Positions 50,705 to 60,242 of a stretch of 64,000 nucleotides of DNA are shown here, piece after piece. The notes below the pieces were generated by a model. That model was not told the origin of the DNA. It saw only the letters and a program-made list of their open reading frames with translations, and ran no database searches. The translations under genes were made by a program, and so were the position numbers. How positions within the stretch are numbered: position 1 is the first letter of the stretch; each line of letters begins with the position of its first letter. This DNA comes from Streptomyces sp. TSRI0281 (GTDB taxonomy: Bacteria > Actinomycetota > Actinomycetes > Streptomycetales > Streptomycetaceae): contig NZ_LWLE01000004.1 of NCBI RefSeq assembly GCF_001905125.1, positions 286,529 through 350,528 of the forward strand. The letters run 5' to 3'.

Positions 50705-51675
50705 GCGAGATACGCGAGGTCGTCATCGTCGGCTCCGGCCCCGCCGGATACACCGCCGCCCTCTACACCGCCCGCGCCCGGTTGAAGCCCCTGCTGTTCA
50801 GCAGCAGCATCTTCGTCGGCGGCTCCCTGACGACCACCACCGAGGTGGAGAACTTCCCCGGTTTCCCCGAAGGCGTGGACGGACCCGTCCTCATGGAGAA
50901 CATGCGGGCGCAGGCGATGCGCTTCGGCGCCGAGATGATCGACGACGACATCGTCTCCGTCGACCTCGCCGGCGACATCAAGTTGCTGACCGACTCCGAG
51001 GGCACCGTGCACCGCGCGAAGACGGTGATCGTCGCTACCGGTTCCGGCTACCGCAAGCTCGGTCTGCCCAAGGAGGACGAGCTCTCCGGGCGCGGGGTGT
51101 CCTGGTGCGCAACCTGCGACGGGTTCTTCTTCAAGGGCCGCGACATCGTCGTGGTCGGCGGCGGCGACACCGCCATGGAGGAAGCCACCTTCCTCACCCG
51201 CTTCGCCAAGTCCGTGACCGTCGTCCACCGCCGCTCCACCCTGCGGGCCTCGAAGGTCATGCAGGACCGGGCGTTTTCCGACGACAGGATCTCCTTCGCC
51301 CTCGACAGCGAGATCGCCGAGATCAAGGAGACCGGCGGCATGCTGGCCGGCGTCGTTCTGCGTGACGTATTGACCGGCGCCACGCGCGACCTCGACGTGA
51401 CGGGGCTGTTCATCGCGACCGGCCACGACCCGCGCACCGAACTCTTCAAGGGCCAGCTCGACCTTGACACCAAGGGCTACATCCAGGTCGCATCGCCGTC
51501 GACGCGCACCAGCGCGCCCGGGGTGTTCGCCTCCGGCGACGTCGTCGACCACCCCTACCGGCAGGCCATCACCGCCGCGGGAACGGGCGCGGCGTCGGCC
51601 CTGGACGCTGAGCGCTATCTCGCAGCCCGCAACACCGCCCAGGCTCAGCAGGAGCCTGCCACAATCCCGGCCTGA
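50701..51675 (+). CDS. arsT: Thioredoxin reductase (ArsT type)
   Basis: 324 aa. FAD motif VVIVGSGPAGYTAALYTARA, active site WCATCDG (Cys136 and Cys139), NADPH motif VVVGGGDTAMEEATFL and GVFASGDVVDHPYRQAITAAG. It supplies reduced thioredoxin for ArsC, matching the ArsT described in the arsRBOCT clusters of Streptomyces. The GTG start overlaps the arsC stop. The C-terminal ~25 residues are Ala/Gln-rich. No thioredoxin gene is adjacent. Confidence 0.93.
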   Translation: MSEIREVVIVGSGPAGYTAALYTARARLKPLLFSSSIFVGGSLTTTTEVENFPGFPEGVDGPVLMENMRAQAMRFGAEMIDDDIVSVDLAGDIKLLTDSEGTVHRAKTVIVATGSGYRKLGLPKEDELSGRGVSWCATCDGFFFKGRDIVVVGGGDTAMEEATFLTRFAKSVTVVHRRSTLRASKVMQDRAFSDDRISFALDSEIAEIKETGGMLAGVVLRDVLTGATRDLDVTGLFIATGHDPRTELFKGQLDLDTKGYIQVASPSTRTSAPGVFASGDVVDHPYRQAITAAGTGAASALDAERYLAARNTAQAQQEPATIPA

Positions 51676-52277
51676 CCGAACCTCACCACGGCGCGTGCCC
51701 CTACTCGGCGGCCCGGACGAATCCTGAGCGGCCGCATGGTTCTCCCCGAGGCTGGGGCGGTGGTGGACAGAGACCGCTACCAGCGAAGGTGGCCGCCATG
51801 GCCACCGGGTAGAACCGCGCCCCCTCTGCGAACAACGCACTCGACACCTCGGGTGTTCGGTGCGGAAGTGGCCGTCGGCATTCAGGGATCTTGAACAAGG
51901 TCAAGCCGTGCTGGCCACCATCACCCCGATACGCCGCCCAGCCCTCCTACCAGGCCACCGGCTGGCCGCTCTCCGCGTCGACGGCGGGCATTCGGGCCTG
52001 CCGACGGCGCTGCAGGACCGCCTCGGATGAACCCGCGCGCACTCCGCTCACCCCGTCGAGGCGTGGAACTCGACGACGACTGGTTCGAGCTGACGTCTGA
52101 GGTCGTCGACGCATAGGCATCGAGCCGGATACCGACCCGGCGGCCTGGCTGTGAGTAGCCATGCGCAGCCAGGCCAGCGGGCTCGACATCGTCGCTCCCG
52201 GTCATCCGTCAGGTCGGCCGTTGGGCCCAGGTACACAACGACGCCTGCTTCGCCCGCGCCGCCTGCGCGAACTTCAC
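51676..52277. other. Decayed mobile DNA, no intact gene
   Basis: After the trxB stop there is no full gene. Fragments seen in different frames include a plus-strand piece ending GVELDDDWFELTSEVVDA before a stop near 52115, and WAQVHNDACFARAACANF at about 52220-52275. These look like tails of mobile-element proteins, each cut by stops or frame changes. Confidence 0.45.
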
Positions 52278-52568
52278 CTACGACCACGGCCTTGACGCCC
52301 CGGGCGAGCGGCGGGGACGGCCTCCCGCCCACTGAGGGTCCAGCGTGGCCAGGCCCTTCTCGTTGAACGCATGGATGACGTCCCGGACGGTGTCCTCGTG
52401 CGCGGCGACCAACCGGGCGATCGCCGTTACCGGGGTGCCCGACGCCGACGCCATGATGATCAGTGCACGACGAACCCGCACGGACTCATGGCGGCCCCGC
52501 CGGACGATCTGCTGGAGTCTTTGCCCCTCTTGATCAGTCAACCGCCGTGCTCGGACCGGCTCTGCCAT
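52278..52568 (-). pseudogene. N-terminal fragment of an IS630-type transposase
   Basis: From ATG 52568 the reading gives MAEPVRARRLTDQEGQRL, RGRHESVRVRRALIIM, PVTAIARLVAAHEDTVRDVIHAF and the linker DPQWAGGRPR, the DNA-binding part of an IS630-family transposase. After about residue 83 the frame leaves the family and no DDE domain follows. Inactive. Confidence 0.75.
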
Positions 52569-52794
52569 CGATGGCCTCACTCTCAACAGCAATCACATTG
52601 TCATCGAGAGTGAGGCCGACAGACCCTGGCACCCCGAACATCGACCGGCGTGTCACCCGACCCGGCGAACGTTCGTGGCCAACGCACTAGCCAACTCGAC
52701 GGGCCCGCGCCGGAGCCGCTGACCGCCCGGCTCCGGGCCTTCCGGAGCATCGGCTCCGACCGAAGCAGCACCTCCGAATGCCGGGAGTTCCGCC

Positions 52795-53080
52795 ATGCCC
52801 GACGCCACCGCGCTCGACCAGGCCACAGCCATGATCGAGAAAGCCTGGAGCCGCCGACGGCACTCTCTGCCCGGCGGAGCACAAGCACACCAGTTCCGGT
52901 AAGCCGCTCCACCCCGGCTGCCCCGGCCGCGCGTTCACGGAGGCCATCTGCGCCTGTGGCGGCTGGGGGATGAAGGAATCCGGCAAGGGCTACGTCAACG
53001 AGAGCCGTAAGCGGCACCTCGCCAGTCACGCCCAGGGGCCGAAGGTCCTTCGCGACCAGCTTCGAGTCGATGGCTCCTGA
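52795..53080 (+). pseudogene. Frameshifted small Cys-rich mobile-element protein
   Basis: Begins at ATG 52795 with GGGAG upstream (MPDATALDQATAMIEKAW) and continues, one frame over, as DGTLCPAEHKHTSSGKPLHP, GCPGRAFTEAICACGGW and GYVNESRKRHLASH. A single extra A near 52850 would explain the shift. Several Cys and His suggest a zinc-binding fold. Family not identified. Confidence 0.5.
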
Positions 53081-53140
53081 CGCTCCACCGCTCCACCGCC
53101 CATCCCGGTCTGCCATCCCGTTCCGATCTCGGAGGTTCCC

Positions 53141-53509
53141 GTGCCCCACTACCTGACCGTCGGCCACCTGCTCCGCCAGCTCCAGGACCTTGACCCCAAC
53201 CTGCCGATCCGCCTCGCCATCAACCCCGACTTCCCCCGCTCGACATCACCTGGCTCTCCGCCGAAACCCCGAGACTCCCTCTTGGCCGCATTCGCCTGCG
53301 CGGGGAGCCCGCCTCCCTCTCAGGCTGGGACGTCACCGCCCACCTGGGCCTTGCCACCAGCGAGGTACATCTCACCTCCTGGCCTGCCGCCCCGGACGAC
53401 TGGCCGTGCCTGGTCCGCCCAACCCATCCACGAGGTACTCGGCCTCTGCGCCGCCCTCGCGGTCGCGACCGCCGCCCTCGAACTCTCGAATCGCCTCGCC
53501 CCTGTCTGA
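53141..53509 (+). pseudogene. Frameshifted plasmid/phage-type accessory protein
   Basis: Starts at GTG 53141 after GGAGG. The first ~32 codons (VPHYLTVGHLLRQLQDLDPN, LPIRLAINPDFP) match a small family seen in actinomycete plasmids and phages, but then the reading shifts: the hydrophobic tail IHEVLGLCAALAVATAALEL is in the first frame while the middle reads best in another. Probably decayed. Confidence 0.45.
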
Positions 53510-54055
53510 CCGAAACCGCAGAAGGCCGCCCCTGTGCCAACCAGGCAGGGGCGGACCTGCCGTCGAGCCGACAGCGCAACCGGGGAAGGGGGTAGCGTTT
53601 TCCCGGTTCGCCGTCGGAGTCGAGGAGACGGGCCACGGTCTTCCCGAGATTCCCGCGCATCTGCATACCGATCGTTCACCGATACTGCCCGGCGAAGAAT
53701 CAGGATGAACACAAATATACCGGCGACCTATGTTGAACGTCGTTGCCACTGAATGCGAACACTCGCCGTGCCCCAAACACCTGTCGTGGTTTTACCCGGA
53801 TGAGCTCCTCCGTTGGAAGAGTCTCTTCTCATCTGCCTTGACCGCACCCTGAGTTGGAGCTTCAGCCGGGCCTGTGCTGTGGCTGGTTTACCGCTGGTGC
53901 TGGTGGTTTCACTGTCCTAGCGTGATGCGAGGTTCGTGTGGGTCCGAGCTTTCACTGCGCGATACGCCGCCCATAAGTCGGCCTCGAATACGGTCGCCTT
54001 TTTCGCACCGCTACACGCCAAGGTCTGTTCCGTCCGCGTGCCTGGAGGACTGATT
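53510..54055. other. Gene-free 546-base region upstream of the cyclitol cluster
   Basis: Contains an AT-richer stretch (53700-53760) and a CCTAGCGT element at 53916-53923 that resembles a -10 box (TAGCGT), with a weak upstream partner near 53895. No gene recognised. It presumably carries the promoter of the cluster starting at 54056. Confidence 0.4.
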
Positions 54056-54766
54056 ATGCGTTCAGCGATCAAGAGCGCCAGCTATCCGAATAGGGAGTCG
54101 CTGGCCGAGGCAGCTGCTCGCCTGCTCGTGGAGAAGATTGCACTGTGTACAGCTGAGGAGGGGCGCTGCCTGGTCGCGTTGTCCGGTGGCAGTACGCCTG
54201 CCGCTACCTACCGCTTGCTTGCCGGGGCCGGTCTGGACTGGGGGGCGGTTCACATCGTGCAGACGGACGAGCGGGTGACCGGTGTCCGGTCGGAGACCTC
54301 GGCCGCGGTCATTGAGGACAATCTGGTGCGGCCGGCCCGGATCCCCGCTTCGCGCTGGCATCCGATGCCCGGCATCACAGGGGACGACCTCGCGCGCAGC
54401 GCTGCCGACTACGCGCGGACTCTGGGTGGGCTGGGCGGTGACGGCACGCCTGACATCGTGCTTCTGGGGCTCGGGGAGGACGGTCACACGGCGTCGCTGT
54501 TCGAGGGTGACACTGCGGCCGAGACGGCCGAGCGGGTGGCGGTGACGATGCCGTATCAGGGAACGGTCCGCCTGACCCTGGGTGCCGGCCTGCTGGCGGG
54601 AGCCCGGACGCGGATCGTGCTGGCGGCGGGGAAGGCGAAGGCGCAGGCGGTTTCGCGGCTGCTGAACGGCGACGTACCGGCGGGTGATCCGGCTGCGCGC
54701 ATTCTGGGTGAGGACGGCATGCTGTTCGTCGACCATGAGGCACTGGCGTACAGCGAAGCCCTGTGA
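54056..54766 (+). CDS. 6-phosphogluconolactonase-family enzyme (first gene of cyclitol cluster)
   Basis: 236 aa, standard for DevB/Pgl. Motifs: CLVALSGGSTPAATYRLLAG, VHIVQTDERVTG, WHPMPG, LLGLGEDGHTASLFEG and GAGLLAGARTRIVLAAGKAKA. It hydrolyses 6-phosphogluconolactone to 6-phosphogluconate in the oxidative pentose-phosphate pathway. GGAGG lies seven bases before the ATG. Its stop overlaps the ROK kinase start (GTGA). The copy is not next to zwf or gnd, so it is a cluster-specific duplicate; a dedicated supply of pentose phosphates is inferred. Confidence 0.85.
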   Translation: MRSAIKSASYPNRESLAEAAARLLVEKIALCTAEEGRCLVALSGGSTPAATYRLLAGAGLDWGAVHIVQTDERVTGVRSETSAAVIEDNLVRPARIPASRWHPMPGITGDDLARSAADYARTLGGLGGDGTPDIVLLGLGEDGHTASLFEGDTAAETAERVAVTMPYQGTVRLTLGAGLLAGARTRIVLAAGKAKAQAVSRLLNGDVPAGDPAARILGEDGMLFVDHEALAYSEAL

Positions 54767-55818
54767 GACCCGTGCTCGTGTTTGATCTGGGCGGCAGCTG
54801 GTGGCGTGTCGGCCTGTTCACGGACGAGCGGCAGGTACATCTGATCCGGCGTGAGCCGGCGGTCAACCGGAGCAGCGCAGACAGGCCGGTGCCCGTTCTC
54901 CAGCAGGAGCTGGTCGACTTCGTGCTCCGTCACACCCGCGCGTATCTGCGGGAACGTGCCTTGCTGCGTGTGGGCATCTCGCTCGGTGCGGCCATGAACG
55001 GACAGACCGGTCGTGTATTGGCCAGTGCACCCATGTGGGGCCCGGAACTCGCGCCGTTCGACCTTCTTGCCGTGTTGCGGGACGAACTTCCCGGACTGGC
55101 GTGGGGGGTGCTCAACGATGTCTCCGCACTTGCCGTGGCGCTGCGTGCCCGTATGCCCGCCGGCGGCCGGAAGGCCGCTGCGGTGACGGTGAGCAGCGGG
55201 ATCGCCTACCGCACCATCGATCTGCGCACCGGTCACATCCCGTTGGATCCGGAGCATGGCCTGCAGGGAGAGATCGGTCATCTGCCCGTCGACTTCGTGA
55301 TGGAGGGACGGAGGGTCGAGGCGCAATGCGAGTGTGGGGCGAGCGGGCATCTCGCGGCCTTTTCGTCGGGCCGAGGTATCGAGGAACTGCTCGGAGTTCT
55401 CCCGGAAGCAGCATGGCTGCGCGCCGGAAGTGACGCGCCCGCGGGGCCTGTCGCAGCGTTCGGGGTGGCGGTACGGCGGGGTGATCCGCGTGCGCTCCGT
55501 TTGCTGGACGCTTTCACCCGGCCCCTGTCGCGCATTCTCCTGGCGCAGACGACGCTCGACCCGGAGGTCGGCCACACGGTGCTGAGCGGCGGTGTTGTCG
55601 ACGGCCTGGAGGGCCACTATCTCTCCAGCCTGCTGCGCAACCTCATGGCCGACGGACTGTATGGGATCTCTCATGCCGATCCGCACTACTTTCGCCGGCG
55701 GTTTGCCGTGGGAAGCCCAGATGGACTCGATCCACTTCGGGGCGCCGGTCTTCACGTCGCAGGTCTCTCTTCCCCGCCAGCTCAGGAACGTCTTGACAGA
55801 CAAGGACTCACGTCATGA
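54763..55818 (+). CDS. ROK-family kinase, candidate C7-cyclitol kinase
   Basis: 351 aa. Phosphate motif VFDLGGSWWRVGLF, GISLGAAMNGQTG, GVLNDVSALAVAL (phosphate 2), VTVSSGIAYR and the ROK metal motif CECGASGHLAAFSSGRGI, with GGVVDGLEGHYL later. This is the family of glucokinases and of the C7-cyclitol kinases ValC and AcbM. The position before the sugar phosphate cyclase and the 4-base overlap on both sides favour a cyclitol substrate. Glucokinase activity cannot be excluded from sequence. Confidence 0.85.
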   Translation: MRPVLVFDLGGSWWRVGLFTDERQVHLIRREPAVNRSSADRPVPVLQQELVDFVLRHTRAYLRERALLRVGISLGAAMNGQTGRVLASAPMWGPELAPFDLLAVLRDELPGLAWGVLNDVSALAVALRARMPAGGRKAAAVTVSSGIAYRTIDLRTGHIPLDPEHGLQGEIGHLPVDFVMEGRRVEAQCECGASGHLAAFSSGRGIEELLGVLPEAAWLRAGSDAPAGPVAAFGVAVRRGDPRALRLLDAFTRPLSRILLAQTTLDPEVGHTVLSGGVVDGLEGHYLSSLLRNLMADGLYGISHADPHYFRRRFAVGSPDGLDPLRGAGLHVAGLSSPPAQERLDRQGLTS

Positions 55819-56942
55819 AATCCTGGACGGTCCGTGCCACCCAGGAAGTCAGTTACGAGGTCCGGCAGACCCGTGGCGTACTCGGCCTGGACAATCCGGA
55901 TCTCGCCGATGCGGCCGGACTCGAAGCCGGTGCGCGGCGCCTGGTCGTGGTCGACCGGGAGGTCTGCAGGATCTACGGCGCCGGCATCCGTGCCTATTTC
56001 CGCCACCGTGACGTCGATCCGGTTCTGCTCGTACTGCCCGCCGACGAGTCGAACAAGACGGCGGCGTCCGTGTTCAAGGTGGCCGACGCCGCGGACCACG
56101 TGGGTCTGAACCGGCGCAGTGACCCGATCGTGGCCATCGGCGGTGGTGTGCTCACCGATGTGGTGGGCCTGGCGGCCAGTCTCTATCGTCGGGGGACGCC
56201 GTACGTGCGGGTTCCGACCACTCTCATCGGGCTGGTCGATGCCGCGGTGGGGGTGAAGACCGCGGTCAATTACCACTCCCACAAGAACCGTCTCGGCACT
56301 TACTTTCCGGCTGCCGTCACTCTGCTGGACCAGGGTTTTCTGCAGACGCTACCGGTGCGGCACATCGTCAATGGCCTGGCCGAGATCATCAAGATGGCAG
56401 TCGTCCGCGATGCGGGGCTCTTCGACCTGCTGGACGACAACGCCGAGCGTCTCATCGAGCAGATGGCTCAGGGGGACTTGGGCCGCAGAGTGATCGAGTC
56501 GGCGGTCGCGGGCATGCTCGGGGAACTGACACCCAACCTCTGGGAACACGACCTCAAGCGGCTGGTGGACTTCGGCCACACCTTCAGCCCGAGTATCGAA
56601 CTGGCCGTGGACCCGCCCCTTCTGCACGGGGAGGCGGTCGCCATCGACATGGCACTGTCCTGCCTCATCGCGCAGGAGCGTGGGCTGCTGTCCTCGGCCG
56701 AAACTCAGCGTTCCCTGGGACTGATGCGCAGCGTGGGCCTGCCTCTGTCCCATCCCCGTGTGACTCCTGAAGCGTTGATCGACGGGCTGGCGGAGGCGAC
56801 CCGTCACCGTGACGGAAACCAGCACGTCCCGCTGCCGCGAGGGCTCGGCCGGACGGTTTTCGTCGAGGACATCAAACCGGGCGAGATCCGGCGGGCCCAG
56901 CGGCGCAGCTTTGAGCTCACCGGCATGTGGGAGGCGGCATGA
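55815..56942 (+). CDS. Sugar phosphate cyclase, 2-epi-5-epi-valiolone synthase (EEVS)-like
   Basis: 375 aa, dehydroquinate-synthase superfamily. The NAD-binding region has GGGVLTDVVGLAASLYRRGTP; the metal ligands are Glu190 (GLAEIIK), His255 (DFGHTFSP) and His271 (LLHGEAV). Features matching EEVS rather than dehydroquinate synthase include DAAVGVKTAVNYHSHKNRL, NLWEHDLKRLVDFGHTF and RHRDGNQHVPLPRGLG. EEVS converts sedoheptulose 7-phosphate to a C7 cyclitol, the committed step of acarbose, validamycin and related products. Other C7 cyclases of the same family (such as EVS) cannot be excluded. ATGA overlaps join it to both neighbours. Confidence 0.88.
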   Translation: MKSWTVRATQEVSYEVRQTRGVLGLDNPDLADAAGLEAGARRLVVVDREVCRIYGAGIRAYFRHRDVDPVLLVLPADESNKTAASVFKVADAADHVGLNRRSDPIVAIGGGVLTDVVGLAASLYRRGTPYVRVPTTLIGLVDAAVGVKTAVNYHSHKNRLGTYFPAAVTLLDQGFLQTLPVRHIVNGLAEIIKMAVVRDAGLFDLLDDNAERLIEQMAQGDLGRRVIESAVAGMLGELTPNLWEHDLKRLVDFGHTFSPSIELAVDPPLLHGEAVAIDMALSCLIAQERGLLSSAETQRSLGLMRSVGLPLSHPRVTPEALIDGLAEATRHRDGNQHVPLPRGLGRTVFVEDIKPGEIRRAQRRSFELTGMWEAA

Positions 56943-58051
56943 AGCCCAACCTGGCCGTGGTGCGCCATGGGAGGACCAGCCTCCTGGAACAGCGGGAACC
57001 CCCCGCGCCGGCACCCGGACAGGTGTTGGCACGAGTTCTGCGCGCCGGTGTATGTGGTACCGACCTGCAGATTCAACGGAAAGTCCGGCCCGACGCCGCG
57101 GCAGTTCTCGGCCATGAAGGGCTCGCCTCAGTACCCGCGGGAAACACGACTCGTCCGGTGATCTTCAACCCGGTCGACCCGGAGGCACAGGATCGCGTGC
57201 TGGGGCACAGCTATGACGGCGTCTTCCAGCACACGGTGCTGGTCGACGCGGACAGCCCTGTTCTGTTCGACGCCGATCCCCTCCTGATCGCTGACCTGGC
57301 ACCTCTCGTGGAGCCTCTCGCCGCGGTCCTGTACGGGTGGGAGCTGGTGGAGCGTGACGCCCGGCCGGCCACCGCCGCCGTATGGGGCGGTGGCAGCACC
57401 GCGGTTCTTACCGCACTGGTCGGTGAGCTGCGGGGTATTCGGACGCACCTGGTGCACAGACGCGCCGGGCGTCTGAGCTTTCTCACCGGACAGGGCATCT
57501 TCGGCGCGACCACGCTCCACACCGGAGCTTCGGGCCTTCGCGGCATTGATGCGGCCTTCATTTGTCTGCCGAGGGAAGCGGCTCCCGGCGCGCTCAGTGA
57601 GGTGGTGTCCTCGCTCGCCCCCGGCGGCGTGGTCGACCTGCTCGGCGGCTTCGCACCGGGAGATGTCCACGGACAGATTCCCGGCGTGGACCTGGGTGCT
57701 GTCCGGCGAGCGAACGTCTGCGGTCAGCCCCGCCCCGGCGCCACCACCCGGGCCAGGACCGGGGACGGCGCAGCGATCGGGCTCACCGGGCACCGGGGGA
57801 CCGCCCCACATCACCTGGCCGAAGCACAGCGCCTTCTGCGTGCCCATCCGGATGTTTTCGGAGCGCTGGTCACGCACGTGCTCTCGCTGGAGGCAGCCGC
57901 GGCGGAGCTCCAGGCGGTGGCCGCCGGAAGCGGACCGTCCGTCGGGCCACCGGAACGCATCAAGATGGTGATCGACCTCTGCATGCCCGGACGGTCACAC
58001 CGGCCGGCCGATCTGACCACGACAGTGGGCGAGCTGAAGGTGACAGGTTGA
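56939..58051 (+). CDS. Medium-chain (zinc-type) dehydrogenase without the structural zinc lobe, no. 1
   Basis: 370 aa. Catalytic-site motifs LRAGVCGTDLQI (Cys), VLGHEGLASV (His-Glu) and LVEPLAAVLYGWEL (Glu) fit a polyol or alcohol dehydrogenase, with a Rossmann region from about residue 140 (AAVWGGGSTAVLTALVG). After LGHEG the sequence goes directly to VPAGNTTRPVIF, so the usual four-Cys structural zinc loop is missing. It probably oxidises or reduces a cyclitol hydroxyl. The ATG overlaps the cyclase stop. A C-terminal extension (about 40 residues) follows the usual end. Confidence 0.8.
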   Translation: MKPNLAVVRHGRTSLLEQREPPAPAPGQVLARVLRAGVCGTDLQIQRKVRPDAAAVLGHEGLASVPAGNTTRPVIFNPVDPEAQDRVLGHSYDGVFQHTVLVDADSPVLFDADPLLIADLAPLVEPLAAVLYGWELVERDARPATAAVWGGGSTAVLTALVGELRGIRTHLVHRRAGRLSFLTGQGIFGATTLHTGASGLRGIDAAFICLPREAAPGALSEVVSSLAPGGVVDLLGGFAPGDVHGQIPGVDLGAVRRANVCGQPRPGATTRARTGDGAAIGLTGHRGTAPHHLAEAQRLLRAHPDVFGALVTHVLSLEAAAAELQAVAAGSGPSVGPPERIKMVIDLCMPGRSHRPADLTTTVGELKVTG

Positions 58052-59106
58052 ACTCCGCCGGCACTGCCTACCAGCGACTTGACCACCATCACGGCCGCGT
58101 CACCGTCACCGAAGCCGTAGTGAGCGATCCTGCGGGGCGAGCCATGGTGGTGATCGCCCCGCAGCGGATCGGTGTATGCCGTTCGGACCTTCGCGAACTG
58201 CGGTCAGACCGGCACCAGCGGCGCGATTTCGGTCATGAGATCGTCGCTGACGTCGTCGCTGCCACCAAGGGCGTCGCGGTGAGTGTCGGACAGCGGGTCG
58301 TCCTCGATCCGCATCCCCAACTGCACACCCGCACCTCCGGATTCGGACAGCTGGTGGAACTCTCCGGGACTCCGGACCTCCTGCGCGACGCGCTCGTACC
58401 CGTTCCTCGGACCATGGGCGTGGACCGGGCTGTGTTCACCGAACCGCTCGCGTGCGCCTGCCACTGCATCGAGCGACTCCATACGGTCACCGATGAACTC
58501 GGCATGGACCGCCAAGGGCCGGTCGCCGTCGTGGGAGCGGGCATGGCCGGCGCGCTGATCGCTGCCGGGCTCCACGCGTCCCATGTACCGGTCACCGTGG
58601 TGAACAGGGGGCATGAGCGGCTGGACTTTCTGCGTCGTCGCGAGTTCCTGCCGAACCCGGTGCTGGGAGGACCGGACGGGAGTCCCCTGTTCTCCCGCAC
58701 CGTGCTGGCGACCGCCTACGCCGAACCCGCTCAGATACGGCAGGCCCTGGACCTGTTGTTGCCGGGCGGCCTGCTGCTGCTGTTCGCAGGAACCAGACCG
58801 GGCATGGAACTGGCCGGTGTCGACATCGATGACCTGCGGCGCCGCGAACGCCTCGCACACGTGCGCGTGGATGGACGCCCCCTTGCCATCGCGGGGACCC
58901 ACGGTGCCCTACGAACCGACTTCGAACACGCTCTGCAACTGCTGAACCGAGCGGCCAACGGAGAATGGCGCCTCGGTCCTGCCGTCGAACGGCTGGTCAC
59001 CAGACGTATGACGCTCGCGCAGGCCGCGCGGCTTCTGCCCGAACACGCCGATCGCGGCTTTCTCGGCAAACCGGTCGTCGTCCCCACACCTCGGAGAAGA
59101 CCATGA
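58048..59106 (+). CDS. Medium-chain (zinc-type) dehydrogenase, no. 2
   Basis: 352 aa. Motifs RIGVCRSDLRELR, DFGHEIVADVVA and FTEPLACACHCIERL carry the catalytic Cys, His-Glu and Glu. The Rossmann motif is VAVVGAGMAGALIAAGLH. Like gene no. 1 it lacks the structural zinc cysteines. The two paralogues are divergent, so they probably act on different positions or steps. The start is a TTG at 58048 in a TTGA overlap with gene no. 1, with GAAGGTG upstream. Confidence 0.78.
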   Translation: MNSAGTAYQRLDHHHGRVTVTEAVVSDPAGRAMVVIAPQRIGVCRSDLRELRSDRHQRRDFGHEIVADVVAATKGVAVSVGQRVVLDPHPQLHTRTSGFGQLVELSGTPDLLRDALVPVPRTMGVDRAVFTEPLACACHCIERLHTVTDELGMDRQGPVAVVGAGMAGALIAAGLHASHVPVTVVNRGHERLDFLRRREFLPNPVLGGPDGSPLFSRTVLATAYAEPAQIRQALDLLLPGGLLLLFAGTRPGMELAGVDIDDLRRRERLAHVRVDGRPLAIAGTHGALRTDFEHALQLLNRAANGEWRLGPAVERLVTRRMTLAQAARLLPEHADRGFLGKPVVVPTPRRRP

Positions 59107-60218
59107 TCGTGACCAAGTACAACCATCGCTCGCAGTTCGAGGACCTGGACGCGCTCACCCACCAGATCCGGGCGACCCTGGAATCCGGTGACTACATCCT
59201 CTCTCCCGCCGTCGAACAGTTCGAGGAACGGCTCGCCGCCCACACCGGAGTGGCCCACGCGGTAGGGGTGAACTCCGGCACAGACGCCATCGTCCTGGCC
59301 CTGCGCGCCCTCGGTATAGGTCCGGGCGACGAGGTCATCACCGTCGCCAACACCTTCCACGCCTCCGTGCTCGCCATCACCAGCGTCGGCGCCCGGCCCG
59401 TGCTGGTCGACTGCACGCCGGACTCCTACCTGATGGACCTTGACCAGGTCGATGCCGCCGTCACTCCACGCACCCGCGCCCTGCTCGCGGTACACCTGTT
59501 CGGCCAGGCACTGGACATGGACCGGATCGCCGCCATCGCGGACCGCCACAGCCTGGCGATCGTGGAGGACTGCGCTCAGGCCATAGGCGCCCGTTGGGCG
59601 GGCCGGCGGGTCGGCAGTTTCGGGCAGGCCGGCTGCTTCAGCTTCCACCCGAGCAAGAACCTGGCCGCGGCAGGCGACGGCGGTGCGCTCGTGACCGACG
59701 ACGCGGCGATCGCCCGCCAGGTCAGGACCCTGCGAAGCCTTGGCCAACACCAGCAGAACGATCACGTAGAGCGGGGCTACAACAGCAAACTGGATGCCAT
59801 CCAGGCACTCGTGCTGAACCACAAGCTCGACCAGGTGGACAAATGGAACAGCCGCAGGTCGGACATAGCCGGTGAGTACGCACGTGCCCTCACCGGTGCC
59901 GAACTGACGCCAACCCCACCCGCAGGCGAACGGCATGTCTTCCACCTCTACCAGGTCACGCTCGCACACCGCGACCACGTGCTTGCCGAACTCACCCGGC
60001 ATGGCGTAGAGGCAGTCGTGCGCTACCCCGTCCCGGTACACCGCCAACGCGCGTTCGCGGACCTGCACCTGCCCGCCCGGTTCCCCCAGGCGCAGGCCCA
60101 GGCCGAAAACACGCTCTGCCTGCCGATCCGCCCAGACCTCACCGACAGGGAAGTCGACTACGTAGTACGGACGCTGCTCAAAGCGGTAGCGCCGTCCCGT
60201 CGCAATGCCGCCGGCTGA
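59103..60218 (+). CDS. DegT/DnrJ/EryC1/StrS-type PLP aminotransferase
   Basis: 371 aa. Classic motifs: AVGVNSGTDAIVLALRALGIGPGDEVI, NTFHASVLAI, DRHSLAIVEDCAQAIGA (Asp156) and CFSFHPSKNLAAAGDGGAL with the PLP Lys185, then HVERGYNSKLDAIQALVL. The family aminates keto-sugars and keto-cyclitols with glutamate as donor. It follows the two dehydrogenases by ATGA overlap and should install the amine of an aminocyclitol. Confidence 0.93.
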   Translation: MIVTKYNHRSQFEDLDALTHQIRATLESGDYILSPAVEQFEERLAAHTGVAHAVGVNSGTDAIVLALRALGIGPGDEVITVANTFHASVLAITSVGARPVLVDCTPDSYLMDLDQVDAAVTPRTRALLAVHLFGQALDMDRIAAIADRHSLAIVEDCAQAIGARWAGRRVGSFGQAGCFSFHPSKNLAAAGDGGALVTDDAAIARQVRTLRSLGQHQQNDHVERGYNSKLDAIQALVLNHKLDQVDKWNSRRSDIAGEYARALTGAELTPTPPAGERHVFHLYQVTLAHRDHVLAELTRHGVEAVVRYPVPVHRQRAFADLHLPARFPQAQAQAENTLCLPIRPDLTDREVDYVVRTLLKAVAPSRRNAAG

Positions 60219-60242
60219 CCGGCCGCGAAAACGGAGGACCGG

